From the NCBI RefSeq assembly GCF_024753215.1, contig NZ_JANUGV010000009.1, positions 1-64,000 on the forward strand: DNA of 64,000 bases. Reading direction: 5' to 3'. Within the stretch, counting starts at the first letter, position 1, and every line of letters starts with the position of its first letter. This DNA comes from Massilia solisilvae. GTDB lineage: Bacteria; Pseudomonadota; Gammaproteobacteria; Burkholderiales; Burkholderiaceae_D. A program made the position numbers and the translations under genes. The notes below the pieces were generated by a model. The model saw only the letters and a list, made by a program, of their open reading frames with translations, made no database searches and was not told where the DNA came from. Positions 63,090 through 64,000 of the stretch are shown here, one piece after another.

Positions 63090-64000
63090 ATGCCATCGAC
63101 CATGAAAGCGGCGCCGCTCGCGCTTGCCGCGCTGCTGCTCGCATCGCACGCCGCGGCGGCGGATGAACAGGTAGTGAAAATCGGCGTGTCCGGACCGCTG
63201 TCCGGCCCGAACGCCTTCGCCGGCAAGGACGACGAAAACGGCGTGCGCCTCGCGGTCGAGGAGCTCAACGCGCAGAAAATCAAGGTGGGCGGCAAGACGG
63301 TCCGCTTCGAGCTCGTGTCCGAGGACGACCAGGGCGACCCCAAGGCCGGCGTGAACGTGGCGCAGAAGTTCGTGGACGCGGGCGTCAAGTACGTGCTGGG
63401 GCCATACAACTCGGGCGTGGCCATTCCCGCTTCGCGCATCTACAACGACGCCGGCGTGCTCATGTCCACGGTCGGCACCAACCCCAAGATCACGCAGGGC
63501 GGCTACGGCACCGTGTTTCGCATCGTCGCCAGCGACACTCAGGTGGGAGGCTCGGTGGCGAACTACGCGGCCAAGGACCTGAAGATCAAGAACATCGGCG
63601 TGATCGACGACCGCACCGCATTCGGCCAGGGCATCGCGGACGAATTCACGCGCCGCGCCAAGGCCGCCGGCATGAACGTGGTGGGCCGCGAGTTCACCAA
63701 CGACAAGGCCAGCGACTTCTCGGCCATCCTCACGGCGCTCAAGGCCAAGCGCGTGGATGCGATTTTCTTTGGCGGCTACGCCCCGCAAGCCGCGCCCATG
63801 GCGCGCCAGATGAAGCAGTTCGGCATGACCGCCAAACTCCTGGGCGGCGACACGCTGTGCAGCCCCGAGATGGCCAAGCTGGGCGGCGACGCCGTGGGCG
63901 ACAACGTGCGCTGCGCGCAGGCCGGCGCAATCCTCGAAAAGCAGGCGGCCGGCCCGGCCTTCATCGCCAAGTTCAAGGCGCGCTTCAAGCGCGACCCGGA
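63090..64000 (+). CDS. Branched-chain amino-acid ABC transporter binding protein (partial)
   Basis: The open frame runs past the window end. The first 303 residues show a signal peptide (cleaved near AAAADE) and a type I periplasmic binding fold: VKIGVSGPLSGPNAFAGK, LVSEDDQGDPKAGVNVAQKF, and DDRTAFGQGIADEF. This matches LivJ/LivK-type proteins that bind Leu/Ile/Val or related amides. GGAG precedes ATG 63090 by seven bases. Transporter genes would lie beyond 64000 and are not visible. Confidence 0.92.
   Translation, partial: MPSTMKAAPLALAALLLASHAAAADEQVVKIGVSGPLSGPNAFAGKDDENGVRLAVEELNAQKIKVGGKTVRFELVSEDDQGDPKAGVNVAQKFVDAGVKYVLGPYNSGVAIPASRIYNDAGVLMSTVGTNPKITQGGYGTVFRIVASDTQVGGSVANYAAKDLKIKNIGVIDDRTAFGQGIADEFTRRAKAAGMNVVGREFTNDKASDFSAILTALKAKRVDAIFFGGYAPQAAPMARQMKQFGMTAKLLGGDTLCSPEMAKLGGDAVGDNVRCAQAGAILEKQAAGPAFIAKFKARFKRDP

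Overview
This window is a GC-rich betaproteobacterial chromosome segment, most likely from the Oxalobacteraceae (Massilia, Duganella or Janthinobacterium relatives). The inference rests on the style of the ribosomal proteins, the str/S10/spc/alpha gene order, a secY-infA-rpmJ-rpsM junction, and the DsbD, TonB-receptor and Lrp/DecR-like proteins. No 16S sequence is present, so the family-level call is an inference.

Layout. Positions 1-2178 hold dsbD (thiol:disulfide reductase) and a small coiled-coil membrane protein, both on the minus strand. Positions 2409-16688 are the contiguous minus-strand S10, spc and alpha ribosomal-protein clusters (rplC back to rplQ, with secY, infA and rpoA). Positions 16995-20137 interrupt the usual tuf-rpsJ-rplC order. 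Here lie two plus-strand genes, a tRNA-Val with its own promoter, rpsJ isolated between two intrinsic terminators, and an HExxH lipoprotein with its own promoter. The str genes tuf, fusA, rpsG and rpsL follow (20177-24648), driven by a consensus-like promoter at 24810-24838.

From 25000 the window becomes accessory. It holds a phosphoethanolamine-transferase-like enzyme, a membrane MutS-like ATPase, and a MacAB-type ABC exporter (adaptor, ATPase, two FtsX permeases). The exporter is linked to a sigma-54-dependent response regulator and histidine kinase, and a well-spaced sigma-54 promoter lies upstream of it. A spermidine-synthase-like protein and a TonB-dependent receptor follow.

The most unusual block is a ten-gene minus-strand cluster (52481 down to 39418). 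It has two tandem copies of a TldD/PmbA pair, with the TldD members carrying Tat-type signals and HExxxH motifs, then DUF4159, MoxR, DUF58, a BatA-like membrane protein, a DUF4175-like protein and a final membrane-anchored protein. The arrangement suggests an exported TldD/TldE protease coupled to a MoxR chaperone module. This cluster is the best candidate in the window for an undescribed system. A secreted Deg-type protease is divergent from it.

The right end carries a serine hydrolase, an UPF0016/GDT1-type transporter, a secreted DUF1579-like protein, a PHP-type metallohydrolase, a Tsx/OmpK-like porin, and a cysteine desulfurase-rhodanese fusion with a middle domain resembling a dead metallo-beta-lactamase. 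The fusion is divergent from a DecR-like Lrp regulator. The last gene is a partial branched-chain amino-acid binding protein. A family of short palindromic repeats occurs at three places (26872, 49413, 54358), and a different REP/MITE-like element sits between rpsD and rpoA. No CRISPR array, rRNA, insertion sequence or prophage was seen.
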